61,104 nt of DNA from UBA5941 sp021824385. Lineage in GTDB: Bacteria; Patescibacteriota; Microgenomatia; UBA8517. Under the pieces are notes generated by a model. It worked only from the letters and a program-made list of their open reading frames with translations, ran no database searches and was not told where the DNA came from. This document shows, one piece after another, positions 31,784 through 40,331 of this stretch. The position numbers were made by a program, and so were the translations under genes. The DNA is taken from positions 1 to 61,104 of the forward strand of contig DAIEQM010000044.1 of NCBI GenBank assembly GCA_027347685.1. The letters are read 5' to 3'. The number at the start of each line of letters is the position of its first letter. The stretch's first letter is position 1.

Positions 31784-33169
31784 TTATTGTTTGAGCGAAC
31801 TATTTAAATAGATACCAGAAATAAGGAGTGCAATACCTGTTGAAATAAAGGCGAGCGTTGCAAACGGACTTCCTGCAACAGGAAGAGCTGAAGGTGTTGC
31901 TGTTTTAACAGGAGCAATGGTTGGTGAGGCACTTGCTGTTGGAATAGCTGTCGGCTTCACTGTCGGTGCAAGTGTTGGGGCAACTGTTGGTGCGATCGTA
32001 GGTGCAACGGTAGGCTTTGCTGTTGGTTTTGCAGTAGGCGCAAGAGTTCCAGATGGGGTGGATACAAATGCCGGTTCCTGGGCATTTGCAACAATGGTAA
32101 ATGTTTTGGTAATTGTTTGCAGAACTCCTTGAGCATTTTTCCAGGTAATGGTGAGCGTATGTGAACCTTCTTCAAGATTTGTGGGAGGGCTCCATTTCCA
32201 CGATCCGTCTGACGCGACTGTTACGTTTTGCGTAATAGGTGTGGATGAATGAACCGTTACCGTAATACTGGTGTTTTTAGGGCCATCTCCAAAAAACTCT
32301 GGAGTTGTTGTGTATATCGTTTCACCATTGTCGATACTTTTCACTGTCACAGTGCTTGAAGCAGGGAGTGGTGTTGCCGATGTGTTTAAATCAAAACGAG
32401 ACTTTGTTTCAGTGGTCGTGTTTGAGTTTGGCAAAATAACAGAAGATTGTGGGTCATTTGTCGTAGTCGTTTGGGTACTCGTTCTAAAATCATATGTTTT
32501 ACCCAAGGTGATAGAAGGAACCGGATTAGCTGAACCTAAATATACTTGTGCGGTAGCAACTCCAGTAGTTCCTGCTTGAACAAAAATAGTAAGAAGCGTG
32601 TCTTTTGCACTTTCTGCTACAGGGAGCGCGAGTATCCAGTTTCCTGAAGAAGAGGTGATCGTAGATTGCTCTGTCATTCCAGGCGCGTCTATATACACGA
32701 TAGCGTCAGAGGCGGGAAGCCCAGTCGGCAGGAGAATAGTTCCTGATACATGCGAGACGTCTGCAGAAATGGAAGGAGCAGTGGTGGTGTTCCACGGAAT
32801 GCCATTATTGGTAACATCAGTTCCCCCAGAATTAATTGTGAAATAGTATGCTTTGTTTTTCGTTAGGTTCCGAACTGTTGCAGAATGGGTAAGGCTCGTT
32901 TTTGCAGCTCCTCCTTCAGGTGTTACTGTCTGACCAAGGTTTGAAGTCTCTCCCCATTTCACAAGCCCAGTTGTTTGTTTGTCGGTAACCCAATTTACGG
33001 TAAAGGAACCATCGGTAATATTAGTAATTCGAACATCTTTCGGAGTAGTGTCAGGGCTTGCTCCGAGTTTGAAGATCGTATCTTTGTTTACCAATACCAC
33101 ACCACCAGCAAGACCAAAGACTAAAACAATTACTCCAATGAGGGTTGGTATTTTTTTGTTGTTATTCAT
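31784..33169 (-). CDS. Fibronectin-III-like surface protein with LPxAG anchor
   Basis: 461 residues: an N-terminal helix (about 8-28), a fibronectin type III-like domain (about 38-130; DVRITNITDGSFTVNWVTDK), a carboxypeptidase-regulatory-like beta domain (about 135-215), and an Ig-like bacterial domain (about 275-360; GDGPKNTSITVTVHSSTP, GSWKWSP). A long repeat of P-T-x-x-P-T units (about 375-425) leads to LPVAG, a hydrophobic helix and a short tail ending KQ. Wall or membrane anchoring at the C-terminus is inferred. Like its two neighbours it is a likely substrate of surface glycosylation. Confidence 0.78.
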   Translation of the reverse strand: MNNNKKIPTLIGVIVLVFGLAGGVVLVNKDTIFKLGASPDTTPKDVRITNITDGSFTVNWVTDKQTTGLVKWGETSNLGQTVTPEGGAAKTSLTHSATVRNLTKNKAYYFTINSGGTDVTNNGIPWNTTTAPSISADVSHVSGTILLPTGLPASDAIVYIDAPGMTEQSTITSSSGNWILALPVAESAKDTLLTIFVQAGTTGVATAQVYLGSANPVPSITLGKTYDFRTSTQTTTTNDPQSSVILPNSNTTTETKSRFDLNTSATPLPASSTVTVKSIDNGETIYTTTPEFFGDGPKNTSITVTVHSSTPITQNVTVASDGSWKWSPPTNLEEGSHTLTITWKNAQGVLQTITKTFTIVANAQEPAFVSTPSGTLAPTAKPTAKPTVAPTIAPTVAPTLAPTVKPTAIPTASASPTIAPVKTATPSALPVAGSPFATLAFISTGIALLISGIYLNSSLKQ

Positions 33170-33174
33170 ATATA

Positions 33175-33390
33175 TTATTGTCCTCCTTCAAAATATACCC
33201 TATTTGTAAGCTTGTCTAAAAGGGCCGCATCGAGATGTGGATCAACTGGTGCCAGTATTTCAGCTGAAACAGAGGGGGCTGGCTTTTCAGTAAACGCTCG
33301 ATATACATCAAAACTAATCCAAACAAACGACGTAATGAGTGTTAGAATCGCGAATTTTACGAGAAATGGTGCTTGTTTTTTTGATTTCAT
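33175..33390 (-). CDS. Small single-helix membrane protein in the pilus operon
   Basis: 71 residues: a basic start (MKSKKQAPF), one membrane helix (about 10-28) and an extracytoplasmic tail with a Pro-rich middle. The ATG overlaps the stop of pilO (ATGA), so it is translationally coupled. This excludes the longer in-frame start at 33420. It occupies the place where pilP is found in many pilus operons, but I see no PilP sequence signature, so homology is not claimed. Confidence 0.65.
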   Translation of the reverse strand: MKSKKQAPFLVKFAILTLITSFVWISFDVYRAFTEKPAPSVSAEILAPVDPHLDAALLDKLTNRVYFEGGQ

Positions 33391-34028
33391 GGTGTGGGTG
33401 TAACTGGAACAATTGGCCAATAAGGAATTTCTCCAGAAACAGACAAGTACAGTTGTGATGAACCCGTGTTTGATTCGTCGATCGAAAGTGCGCTGGTCAA
33501 AACGCCTATCGGTCTTCTCAGATTTTCAATATCTTTTAACGTTGCCAATAGATTTGAATAGGCACCATTAAACGTAACACTAAATGGTATTTTTTGCTCG
33601 GCATCACCCACTCCTGCCGCCACAACGTCAATGGGAATATTTCCCGTGCTCATGGTAAAGATGGTGACATTGTGTGCCGATGAGATAACTTCAATTTGCT
33701 TAACATATGAACCAATTGTTGGTTCTGAGGGAATTGCCGTATCAAGAAGCGCAATTTTGTCGCTGTTTTGGGTAAAAAGATCTTGTGCGGAAATGAGGTT
33801 TGCTATCTTTGTATCCATGGTACTAATCGTCTGCTTTTTCTCAGAAATTTCAGTAGTAAGTCCGCCAATTGTGATGAGTGTTGGACGGATTGCAAAAACG
33901 CTAAACAGAAAAACAGCGGCTGAGGTGAGAAGCATTTCGATAAACATGCGAATATCGGATCTATCACGATAGGTCGTTGCAAGTTGGGCGATATATTTTC
34001 GATAGAGTTGGGTGTTTGACTGTCTCAT
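33387..34028 (-). CDS. pilO: Type IV pilus assembly protein PilO-like
   Basis: 213 residues: a cytoplasmic N-terminus (1-27), one membrane helix (about 28-48), a coiled-coil (about 55-95) and a C-terminal ferredoxin-like domain (about 105-205). This is the classical PilO layout. PilO pairs with PilN to form the inner-membrane alignment complex of type IV pili. It lies 4 bp downstream of pilN. Sequence identity to model PilO is expected to be low; the call rests on architecture and position. Confidence 0.8.
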   Translation of the reverse strand: MRQSNTQLYRKYIAQLATTYRDRSDIRMFIEMLLTSAAVFLFSVFAIRPTLITIGGLTTEISEKKQTISTMDTKIANLISAQDLFTQNSDKIALLDTAIPSEPTIGSYVKQIEVISSAHNVTIFTMSTGNIPIDVVAAGVGDAEQKIPFSVTFNGAYSNLLATLKDIENLRRPIGVLTSALSIDESNTGSSQLYLSVSGEIPYWPIVPVTPTP

Positions 34029-34032
34029 GACA

Positions 34033-34581
34033 TTAATTTAGATTGACACGTAAAATTGCTTGAATTAATTCGCTGTTTGGTACTGCCTCAACACTGACCA
34101 CGTTCATTTGTGTAAAAGGAGTTTCTTTTTTGAGTCGTGTTACAAACGAAAGTATGTTTTGCTCGTTTTTGCCAACGACAAGAACAGAAAAATCTGTCGC
34201 GCTGTAATCTATTTTAGTCAGTTGCAAGTCTGAAGAGAGGTTTTTTGTGACAAGTGAAACATAGTCACTAAATGGAGTTTTACTGTAGGCATAGGTATTA
34301 AATGTTGCGAGTCGTGCTTGTGCTCTCTTAAAATCATGTTCAAAAGGCAAATAACTTTGAATAAGCGCTTTCTTTTGATTTATCTCATCCGTTAAGTCTG
34401 CATTTTTACTATCAAGGAAGAATCGAGACAAGAATCCCACAATAACCACTAATTCAACCGTAACTACTAAAAACCTGAAACTCCCCAGAAGCCACGTAAT
34501 AATACGGTTTTTAAGAGAAGCATCTGCTTCATCAGTCGGAAGCAAATTTATGGCTGGTGTTTTTCGCTTTAGGGCAGGCAT
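34033..34581 (-). CDS. pilN: Type IV pilus assembly protein PilN-like
   Basis: 182 residues. The cytoplasmic N-terminus contains TPAINLLPTDEAD, matching the short INLLP motif with which PilN binds PilM. A membrane helix (about 30-50), coiled-coil (about 55-85) and C-terminal alpha/beta domain (about 100-180) follow. It heads the leftward operon pilN-pilO-small membrane protein-three surface proteins. No pilM is adjacent, so the partner must be elsewhere. Confidence 0.85.
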   Translation of the reverse strand: MPALKRKTPAINLLPTDEADASLKNRIITWLLGSFRFLVVTVELVVIVGFLSRFFLDSKNADLTDEINQKKALIQSYLPFEHDFKRAQARLATFNTYAYSKTPFSDYVSLVTKNLSSDLQLTKIDYSATDFSVLVVGKNEQNILSFVTRLKKETPFTQMNVVSVEAVPNSELIQAILRVNLN

Positions 34582-34651
34582 AGAAAGGGTACAGGACTAT
34601 TTCATCATAGCAAAAAAACGAAGCGTGTGAACAGTAATGAAATTAACGGAG

Positions 34652-34894
34652 TTATGCCTTCGAAGAAAGAAGCTTTGAAAATGCACTTTTGATGTGTGCC
34701 GCCTTGTTTGCATGAATTATTTTATTTTTCTTAGCACGGTCTGTAAGAGAAAACACTACTGAAACATTTTTCAAAGTTGGCGACTTTTTAGCTGTTTTTT
34801 GTGCAATCTCGATTCGTTTTTTGAGAGTTTCATTAACGGTAAGTTTCCGTGCTGAAACGCGGAGTGCTCTTTTTGCTGTTTTTGTTACTGGCAT
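34652..34894 (-). CDS. rpsT: 30S ribosomal protein S20
   Basis: An 80-residue, highly basic, all-helical protein. The N-terminal TKTAKRALRVSARKL and C-terminal SLTDRAKKNKIIHANKAA match bS20, which binds the 5' domain of 16S rRNA. Length is close to the usual 85-90. Start ATG 34894 is chosen because TACAAT ends 6 nt before it (leaderless pattern); the longer frame to 35008 has no ribosomal sequence. It is divergent from murJ. Confidence 0.9.
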   Translation of the reverse strand: MPVTKTAKRALRVSARKLTVNETLKKRIEIAQKTAKKSPTLKNVSVVFSLTDRAKKNKIIHANKAAHIKSAFSKLLSSKA

Positions 34895-35010
34895 AATTAG
34901 ATTGTAATTGGGTTTAATGGTAATTGCGAATAAACGCATTTTCCACATGCAAGTATACAGCGGTGCAGGTAGAATATCAATAATCGGCTGAACTCTTATG
35001 AGTAACATCT

Positions 35011-36708
35011 ATGAATAACATCTTCTACAAAAGCAAAAAAATACTGTTCGAACCACAAAGCACCGTTCTGTCTGGAGCAATTGTAATTATGGGCATGGTT
35101 ATTTTGTCTCAAATTCTTGGGCTTATTCGCCAGCGCGTTATACTGTCTTTCTTTGACCAACAAGATTATGCGTTGTTTCTCGCCGCGTTTAGACTTCCAG
35201 ACCTCGTCTTTGAAGTTTTGGCGTTAGGTGCTTTTTCTTCAGCCTTCATTCCTGTCTTTGGAAGAGAACTTAAAAAGGATGAACGGGAGGCGTGGGACAT
35301 TGCAACCCGCGTGGTGAACCTTGGAGTACTGATCTTTTTACCCGTAGCGATTCTTTTCGCCATTTTCTCAAATCAACTCTATTCAGTTATTGTCCCTGGT
35401 TTTTCTCCAGAACAAATTACAAAAGCAGCCGGGCTTGCTCGAATACTCTTTGCGGCTCAAGGAGTATTTGTCGTGAGTTATGTAATTAATGGAGTACTCG
35501 AAAGCTCTCGTAGATTTTTTGTAACAGCACTCGCTCCACTTGTTTACAATATTGGCATCATTCTATGTACCGTGTTTTTGTCTCCGTCGATTGGTTTGTG
35601 GGCGCCGGCAATTGGTGTTTTGGTAGGTGCTTTTGGGCACTTACTCGTACAGCTTCCACTTGCTATGACCCTTGGCTTTCGGTTTACCAGACGAGTAAAA
35701 CCAACAGCTGAAGTTAAAAAGGTCGGGAAACTGGCAGCCCCTCGAGTTCTCGAGCTTTCAATACTTCAAATTTTAAAAACAGTCGAACTTTCATTTGCGT
35801 CCCTCATGTCTGTTGCATCTTACGGCTTTTTAAGCCTGGCAAGCTCACTGCAAGCAGTGCCGATAAACTTGTTTGGTATTTCGCTTGCAAAAGCTGCCCT
35901 CCCTGCCCTTACCCGGGTATCTGACGATCCAGCCGCATATAAGAAAATTCTCTTAACAACGCTCTATCAGATGATGTTTTTCATTATTCCCGTTTCAACG
36001 CTTCTTGTTGTCTTACGGGTTCCGATTGTTCGACTTGCCTACGGAACAAACCTTTTTGATTGGGATGCGACGGTGACAACAGGGCTCGTTTTAAGCGGGT
36101 TTGCCATTGGAATTCCAATTCAAGCGGCACTCGCACTTATTTCACGCGCCTATTACGCTCTTCATGACACGCGAACTCCGGTAGCCTTTGCGATTTTTGA
36201 CGTATTTCTGACTATTGGTATTGAAGTGCTCTGCGTATTTGTCTTCAAACTTCCCGTGTGGTCATTGGCGGTTGCCAACAGTATTTCAGGCTTCGTTCAA
36301 ATAAGTTTGCTTTATTATGTTTTAAGTCGAAAACTTCACAATGGAACGCTGTTCTCTATTACTCCCATTATTAAGAGTGTTGTGGGTGGAGTGTCTTCGG
36401 GCCTCGTGATGTTTGCTCTTCTCAAGACCTTTGATAAGTCGGCATGGGTGAAACGTTTGTCTTTTATCAATAATATTGACGCTTTGAAGAATTTGAACTT
36501 CGAACATTTTGTACTGGATACGCGCTACACCTTTAACCTTATTGTGCTGACGGGAATTACTGCTTTGATAGGGATTATCGTCTATCTAGTGGTTTTGTGG
36601 GCACTACAGTCGGACGAGCTTTCGGTATTTATTAAATTAATCAGATCACGTGCCTTTAAGGAACTTGAAAAAGAAGAAGAACCGATTACGACACCACAAA
36701 TGGACTGA
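35011..36708 (+). CDS. murJ: Lipid II flippase MurJ (MviN)
   Basis: A 565-residue MOP-superfamily flippase with about 14 helices. It moves lipid II across the membrane for peptidoglycan synthesis. Typical MurJ stretches are present: ILGLIRQRVIL (about 30), DLVFEVLALGAFSSAFIPVFGRE (about 67-89, including the conserved F-R-like region), and SRAYYALHDTRTPV (about 376). A short charged C-terminal tail follows the last helix. The start ATG 35011 has no Shine-Dalgarno. It stands upstream of the heat-shock genes but has its own transcription unit. Confidence 0.95.
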   Translation: MNNIFYKSKKILFEPQSTVLSGAIVIMGMVILSQILGLIRQRVILSFFDQQDYALFLAAFRLPDLVFEVLALGAFSSAFIPVFGRELKKDEREAWDIATRVVNLGVLIFLPVAILFAIFSNQLYSVIVPGFSPEQITKAAGLARILFAAQGVFVVSYVINGVLESSRRFFVTALAPLVYNIGIILCTVFLSPSIGLWAPAIGVLVGAFGHLLVQLPLAMTLGFRFTRRVKPTAEVKKVGKLAAPRVLELSILQILKTVELSFASLMSVASYGFLSLASSLQAVPINLFGISLAKAALPALTRVSDDPAAYKKILLTTLYQMMFFIIPVSTLLVVLRVPIVRLAYGTNLFDWDATVTTGLVLSGFAIGIPIQAALALISRAYYALHDTRTPVAFAIFDVFLTIGIEVLCVFVFKLPVWSLAVANSISGFVQISLLYYVLSRKLHNGTLFSITPIIKSVVGGVSSGLVMFALLKTFDKSAWVKRLSFINNIDALKNLNFEHFVLDTRYTFNLIVLTGITALIGIIVYLVVLWALQSDELSVFIKLIRSRAFKELEKEEEPITTPQMD

Positions 36709-36730
36709 TTCTCAGGATAGCTGACACCTC

Positions 36731-36767
36731 TTGACAACCATTAGCACTCATACTATTCTAGTGCTAG
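36731..36767 (+). promoter_or_regulatory. Heat-shock promoter with CIRCE operator before hrcA
   Basis: TTGACA (36731-36736) is followed 17 nt later by TATTCT (36754-36759). The CIRCE inverted repeat TTAGCACTC-N9-TAGTGCTAG occupies 36741-36767, so the -10 lies in its loop and right arm, and the operator ends 2 nt before the hrcA ATG. HrcA binding would block RNA polymerase directly. The predicted transcript has almost no leader. Confidence 0.93.
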
Positions 36768-36769
36768 TT

Positions 36770-37501
36770 ATGCAACCACTTACTGCTCGTCAGACACAGC
36801 TACTGAAAGCGCTTATTGACGAATACTTATCAACTGCCGAGCCTGTCGGCTCCCTCGTTTTGGAGAAAAAATATAACTTAGGTGTGTCACCTGCCACTAT
36901 CCGAAATGAAATGTCGACCTTAACTACCATGGGATACCTCAAGCAGCCCCACACGTCAGCAGGTCGAGTACCCACGCCCGTTGCCATGAAGTTTTATATT
37001 AGTCAGCTGATGGATGAAAAAGCCATGAGTATTACTGATGAAGTGCGCGCCAAAGAAAATATCCGCGTTGCACAAACAAATGTAGACCGGCTTATGAATG
37101 AAGTGACTCACTTGCTCTCCGAAAATACTGGGTCCCTTGCCGTTGCCTCAACCGAAGACGGCTCAATCTGGAGTCACGGATTTTCTCACGTGTTTGAAAG
37201 CCCTGAATTTTTGGACCACCAAGTATGCCAAAGCGTTTTTTCAATGATTGAAGAAGTAAACCAACTGCATGAATTGTTTTTCCATCGGCTAACTGGACTT
37301 ACTCCTATTGAAGTCCTCTTTGGAGAAGAGCTTGGATATGCTTTTTTTGAACCAGTTGGCATTGTGGCAAGTCGTTTTAAGGCAAATGGACGCGAATATG
37401 CTCTTGGCGTGATTGGGCCATTTAGGCTAAACTATGCTCGAGTGATTCCGACGGTTCGCTATTATGGAGAACTCATGCAAAACACGTTAAATAATGGATA
37501 A
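36770..37501 (+). CDS. hrcA: Heat-inducible transcription repressor HrcA
   Basis: 243 residues; the N-terminal winged helix (about 1-75; LTARQTQLLKALIDEYLSTAEPVGS, SPATIRNEMSTL, PHTSAGRVPT; each motif as usually seen in HrcA) is complete. The C-terminal GAF-like region is shorter than in typical HrcA (about 340), so the dimerisation/insert domain is reduced. HrcA represses chaperone genes through CIRCE and is kept active by GroEL. Start is the ATG at 36770 immediately after the operator; the earlier in-frame codon at 36731 lies inside the promoter. The stop overlaps grpE by 8 bp. Confidence 0.95.
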   Translation: MQPLTARQTQLLKALIDEYLSTAEPVGSLVLEKKYNLGVSPATIRNEMSTLTTMGYLKQPHTSAGRVPTPVAMKFYISQLMDEKAMSITDEVRAKENIRVAQTNVDRLMNEVTHLLSENTGSLAVASTEDGSIWSHGFSHVFESPEFLDHQVCQSVFSMIEEVNQLHELFFHRLTGLTPIEVLFGEELGYAFFEPVGIVASRFKANGREYALGVIGPFRLNYARVIPTVRYYGELMQNTLNNG

Positions 37502-37973
37502 CAACATCGCAAAACCAAAAAAAACAAAAAAACATGAAACTGGAGACGTTCAGTCTGTTGAGATAGAACAATTAAAAGAGCAACTGGCTCGAACACTCGC
37601 AGATTATTCTAATCTAACAAAGCGCGTAGAGCGAGAACGAATTGAGGGAAAGTATCTTTCAAAGTTGGTTGTTGTGTCGAGACTGCTTCCTGTCTTTGAT
37701 ATGTTTGTTGACGCACAAAAACACAGTAATGACGCAGGCCTTGGAATTGCACTAAAAGTATTGTTCGACACATTAAAGGAAGAAGGAATTGACGAAATTG
37801 AAGTTCACGAAGGCGATGCCTTTAATCATGAACTTCATGAAGCAATCGACACGATCGAAAACACAGAAAAGGAAGACAATACAATTGCAGAAGTTTTAAT
37901 GAAGGGGTATAAGTTTACTGATGGGCCAGTGATTCGACACGCTAAGGTAAAAGTATACACGAGTAAAAAATGA
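37494..37973 (+). CDS. grpE: Nucleotide exchange factor GrpE
   Basis: 159 residues: a disordered lysine-rich start (about 1-20), a long coiled-coil helix (about 22-60; QLKEQLARTLADYSNLTKRVERERIE), and the beta-rich C-terminal domain with the family signature around NHELHEAID and VLMKGYKFTDGPVIRHAKVKV. It promotes ADP release from DnaK. The 8-bp overlap with hrcA shows that both are made from the CIRCE-controlled transcript. Confidence 0.96.
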   Translation: MDNNIAKPKKTKKHETGDVQSVEIEQLKEQLARTLADYSNLTKRVERERIEGKYLSKLVVVSRLLPVFDMFVDAQKHSNDAGLGIALKVLFDTLKEEGIDEIEVHEGDAFNHELHEAIDTIENTEKEDNTIAEVLMKGYKFTDGPVIRHAKVKVYTSKK

Positions 37974-37976
37974 CTC

Positions 37977-38014
37977 TTGACAACGCATTAGCACTCGCGT
38001 TACATTAGTGCTAA
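37977..38014 (+). promoter_or_regulatory. Heat-shock promoter with CIRCE operator before dnaK
   Basis: TTGACA (37977-37982), 17-nt spacer, TTACAT (38000-38005). The CIRCE repeat TTAGCACTC-N9-TAGTGCTAA covers 37988-38014, with the -10 again in the loop. The dnaK ATG is 14 nt downstream. dnaK thus has its own HrcA-controlled promoter besides any read-through from hrcA-grpE. Confidence 0.95.
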
Positions 38015-38027
38015 CACCAAAACACAT

Positions 38028-39926
38028 ATGGGAAAAATAATTGGAATCGACTTAGGTACTACAAACAGCTGTGTGGCAGTTATGGAGGGTGGATCGCCCA
38101 AAGTAATTCCGTCAGCTGATACCGGACGCAATACCACTCCTTCAGTGGTTGAACCAGTCAAAAATTTGATTGGGGACGTTGCAAAACGTCAAATGGTCTT
38201 AAACCCCAAGAACACCGTGTATTCGGCTAAACGCCTTATGGGCCGACGAGTCGATGACAGTGAAGTAAAGCGAACCCGTGACATGGTGCCATTTGAAATT
38301 ACTTCAAAAGATGGCATGGCTGCGATTTCGGTTGAAGGTAAAACATATACGCCTCAAGAAATTGGCGCTCGTGTGCTCATGAAGCTCAAAAAAGATGCGG
38401 AGAGTTATTTGGGTGAAACCGTCACTCAAGCAGTTATTACCGTACCGGCATATTTTGACGACGCTCAGCGCCAAGCAACAAAGCAAGCCGGAGAAATCGC
38501 AGGGCTTAAGGTTGAACGCATTATCAATGAACCTACTGCCGCAGCACTTGCCTACGGACTCGATAAAAAGAAACAGGAAAAAATTGCCGTCTATGACCTT
38601 GGTGGAGGAACGTTTGATATTTCAATTTTGGAACTCGGAGATGGTGTGTTTGAAGTGAAAGCTACCAATGGTGATACCCACTTAGGAGGAGATGACTTTG
38701 ATGGCCGAATTGTGGACTACATTTGTGAAGAATTCAAAAAAGATAATGGCGTAGACCTTAAAAAAGACGCACAAGCCTTGCAGCGCGTTCGAGATGCCGC
38801 TGAAAAAGCAAAAATCGAACTTTCGAGTGCCGAGGAAGTTGAAATCAATCAGCCATATATTACGCAAAAAGACGGCAACCCGCTGCACTTAACGATGAAA
38901 ATTAGTCGTGCAAAGCTTGAAGGCATTGTTGCTGATCTTATTGAGAAAACCATGAAGCCAGTTGAGGCTGCACTTAAAGACGCAAAACTGAGTAAAAACG
39001 ATATCAACGAAGTGATCCTCGTCGGAGGAATGACTCGCATGCCAAAAGTTGTGTCAGCTGTTAAAGAATTTTTTGGCAAAGAGCCCAATCGAGGAGTGAA
39101 TCCAGATGAAGTGGTGGCCATTGGAGCAGCCATTCAAGGTGGAGTGTTGGGTGGAGAAGTAAAAGATATTCTCTTACTCGACGTAACACCACTGACCTTG
39201 GCAATCGAAACGATGGGGAATGTGGCAACACCAATGATTGCCCGAAACACGACCGTTCCTGCCTCCAAGACTGAAGTGTTTTCAACCGCGGCAAACAATC
39301 AAACACAGGTTGAAATTCATATTACCCAAGGTGAGCGACCGATGAGTATCGATAACAAAGATCTTGGACGATTTATTTTGGACGGTATTCCACCTGCACC
39401 TCGTGGAGTTCCTCAAATTGAAGTGACCTTTGATATTGATGCAAACGGAATTCTCAAGGTTACCGCAAAAGACAAAGCTACAAACAAAACTCAGCATATT
39501 ACGATTTCTGGCGCAGTTGGGCTTTCAGACGAAGAGGTCAAGAAAATGCAGGAAGATGCTGAAAAGTACAAAGTTGAAGACGAAAAGAAAAAAGAACTTG
39601 TCTCAACGAAAAATGCAGCAGATGCGCTAGTTGCTACCGCTGAAAAGGCGCTTCAGGATGCAGGAGACAAAGTAGACGCAGACACCAAAACTCAGGTTGA
39701 AGAAAAGGTGAAAGCCGTGAAGGAAGTGATGAATTCAGAAAACAAAGAAGAGATTGAGAGTAAAACAAAAGAGCTTTCTGAAACTCTGCAAAAAATTGGA
39801 GAGAAGCTCTACGCAGCAGCAGCCCCCGAGCAGCCAAAAGAAGGTGAAGAAAAGAAAGACGAGTCTTCTGAAGACAAGAAGACTGACGCTCCGGTAGAAG
39901 AAGGGGAAGTCGTCGAAGAAAAATAA
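38028..39926 (+). CDS. dnaK: Chaperone protein DnaK (Hsp70)
   Basis: 632 residues, full length. The ATPase domain carries IGIDLGTTNSCVAV (about 5), VYDLGGGTFDISIL (about 190) and VILVGGMTRMP (about 330). The substrate-binding domain (about 380-500) and helical lid follow, and the tail is acidic (EGEEKKDESSEDKK). It works with GrpE (37.5 kb) and DnaJ (40.4 kb) in ATP-driven refolding. ATG 38028 follows the CIRCE operator; no Shine-Dalgarno is evident. Confidence 0.98.
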   Translation: MGKIIGIDLGTTNSCVAVMEGGSPKVIPSADTGRNTTPSVVEPVKNLIGDVAKRQMVLNPKNTVYSAKRLMGRRVDDSEVKRTRDMVPFEITSKDGMAAISVEGKTYTPQEIGARVLMKLKKDAESYLGETVTQAVITVPAYFDDAQRQATKQAGEIAGLKVERIINEPTAAALAYGLDKKKQEKIAVYDLGGGTFDISILELGDGVFEVKATNGDTHLGGDDFDGRIVDYICEEFKKDNGVDLKKDAQALQRVRDAAEKAKIELSSAEEVEINQPYITQKDGNPLHLTMKISRAKLEGIVADLIEKTMKPVEAALKDAKLSKNDINEVILVGGMTRMPKVVSAVKEFFGKEPNRGVNPDEVVAIGAAIQGGVLGGEVKDILLLDVTPLTLAIETMGNVATPMIARNTTVPASKTEVFSTAANNQTQVEIHITQGERPMSIDNKDLGRFILDGIPPAPRGVPQIEVTFDIDANGILKVTAKDKATNKTQHITISGAVGLSDEEVKKMQEDAEKYKVEDEKKKELVSTKNAADALVATAEKALQDAGDKVDADTKTQVEEKVKAVKEVMNSENKEEIESKTKELSETLQKIGEKLYAAAAPEQPKEGEEKKDESSEDKKTDAPVEEGEVVEEK

Positions 39927-39928
39927 AA

Positions 39929-39958
39929 AACCCGCTCAACACATGTAAGCGGGTTTTT
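39929..39958 (+). terminator. dnaK terminator
   Basis: AACCCGCT/AGCGGGTT stem with an 11-nt loop, running into TTTTT. Rightward. Confidence 0.85.
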
Positions 39959-39974
39959 GTGTTACCACAAACTG

Positions 39975-40112
39975 CTATTTAAATAGTCGAGGATCAATTT
40001 CATAGTCCCCGATTTTTTTATTGCAATGAGGGCAAAAGCCTTTTGCGCGGCCTAAGTCGTGCCACCCCAATTTGCAGGTAATTGCCCAAAACAAACGGGT
40101 TAAGCTCAGCAT
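39975..40112 (-). CDS. 45-residue zinc-ribbon-like small protein
   Basis: An ATG at 40112 (minus strand) has AAGGAG 8 nt upstream, and TGTAGAAT further up could be an extended -10. The 45-residue product is basic, with C13, H18 and the pair C27-P-H-C30, a plausible single zinc site, and ends RLFK. No family is named with confidence; it looks like a half zinc ribbon. It lies in the 466-bp gap between dnaK and dnaJ and is convergent with dnaK. Confidence 0.6.
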   Translation of the reverse strand: MLSLTRLFWAITCKLGWHDLGRAKGFCPHCNKKIGDYEIDPRLFK

Positions 40113-40180
40113 GGTTAGATCTCCTTTGCAAAGAAACAATTCGACTGTATTCTACACCCGTGTTGGTAAAAGTTACACAT

Positions 40181-40205
40181 AAAAAGACCGCCTAGAGCGG
40201 CGGTC
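40181..40205 (-). terminator. Terminator of the 26-residue membrane peptide gene
   Basis: On the minus strand GACCGCC/GGCGGTC with a 6-nt loop is followed by TTTTT. The peptide's stop codon lies inside the hairpin, which makes the gene extremely compact. Confidence 0.8.
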
Positions 40206-40272
40206 CTGCTTCGATGATGCATTTGGCTAAAATAAAGAGTAGGGTGATGAATAATGCCAGAGTTGGAACCAT
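40192..40272 (-). CDS. 26-residue single-helix membrane peptide
   Basis: An ATG at 40272 with AAGGAG 6 nt upstream encodes MVPTLALFITLLFILAKCII followed by EAGPPL. One hydrophobic helix spans nearly the whole peptide, with a single Lys and Cys near its end. It has a consensus promoter (TTGACT-N17-TATAAT) and a private terminator, so a real gene is likely. Small hydrophobic peptides like this include toxins and membrane-complex subunits; no antitoxin-like partner is obvious, so function is unknown. Confidence 0.6.
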   Translation of the reverse strand: MVPTLALFITLLFILAKCIIEAGPPL

Positions 40273-40302
40273 TACCTTCTCCTTTTTTGCTTTTGAAAGT
40301 AC

Positions 40303-40331
40303 ATTATATCCCATAATGTAATTATAGTCAA
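40303..40331 (-). promoter_or_regulatory. Promoter of the 26-residue membrane peptide gene
   Basis: Reading leftward, TTGACT (40331-40326), 17-nt spacer, TATAAT (40308-40303). The leader to the AAGGAG site is about 15-20 nt. The -35 abuts the CIRCE-like repeat that starts at 40332, so HrcA bound there could also affect this promoter. Confidence 0.8.

Noticed and set aside
31917..32132. Val/Gly-rich plus-strand frames opposite the Pro/Thr repeats.
   Set aside because: They are mirror products of the repetitive PT linkers of the surface proteins and carry no start signals.
36731..36769. An earlier hrcA start at 36731 adding 13 residues.
   Set aside because: That codon is the TTG of the -35 hexamer, upstream of the predicted transcription start, so it cannot be translated from this promoter.
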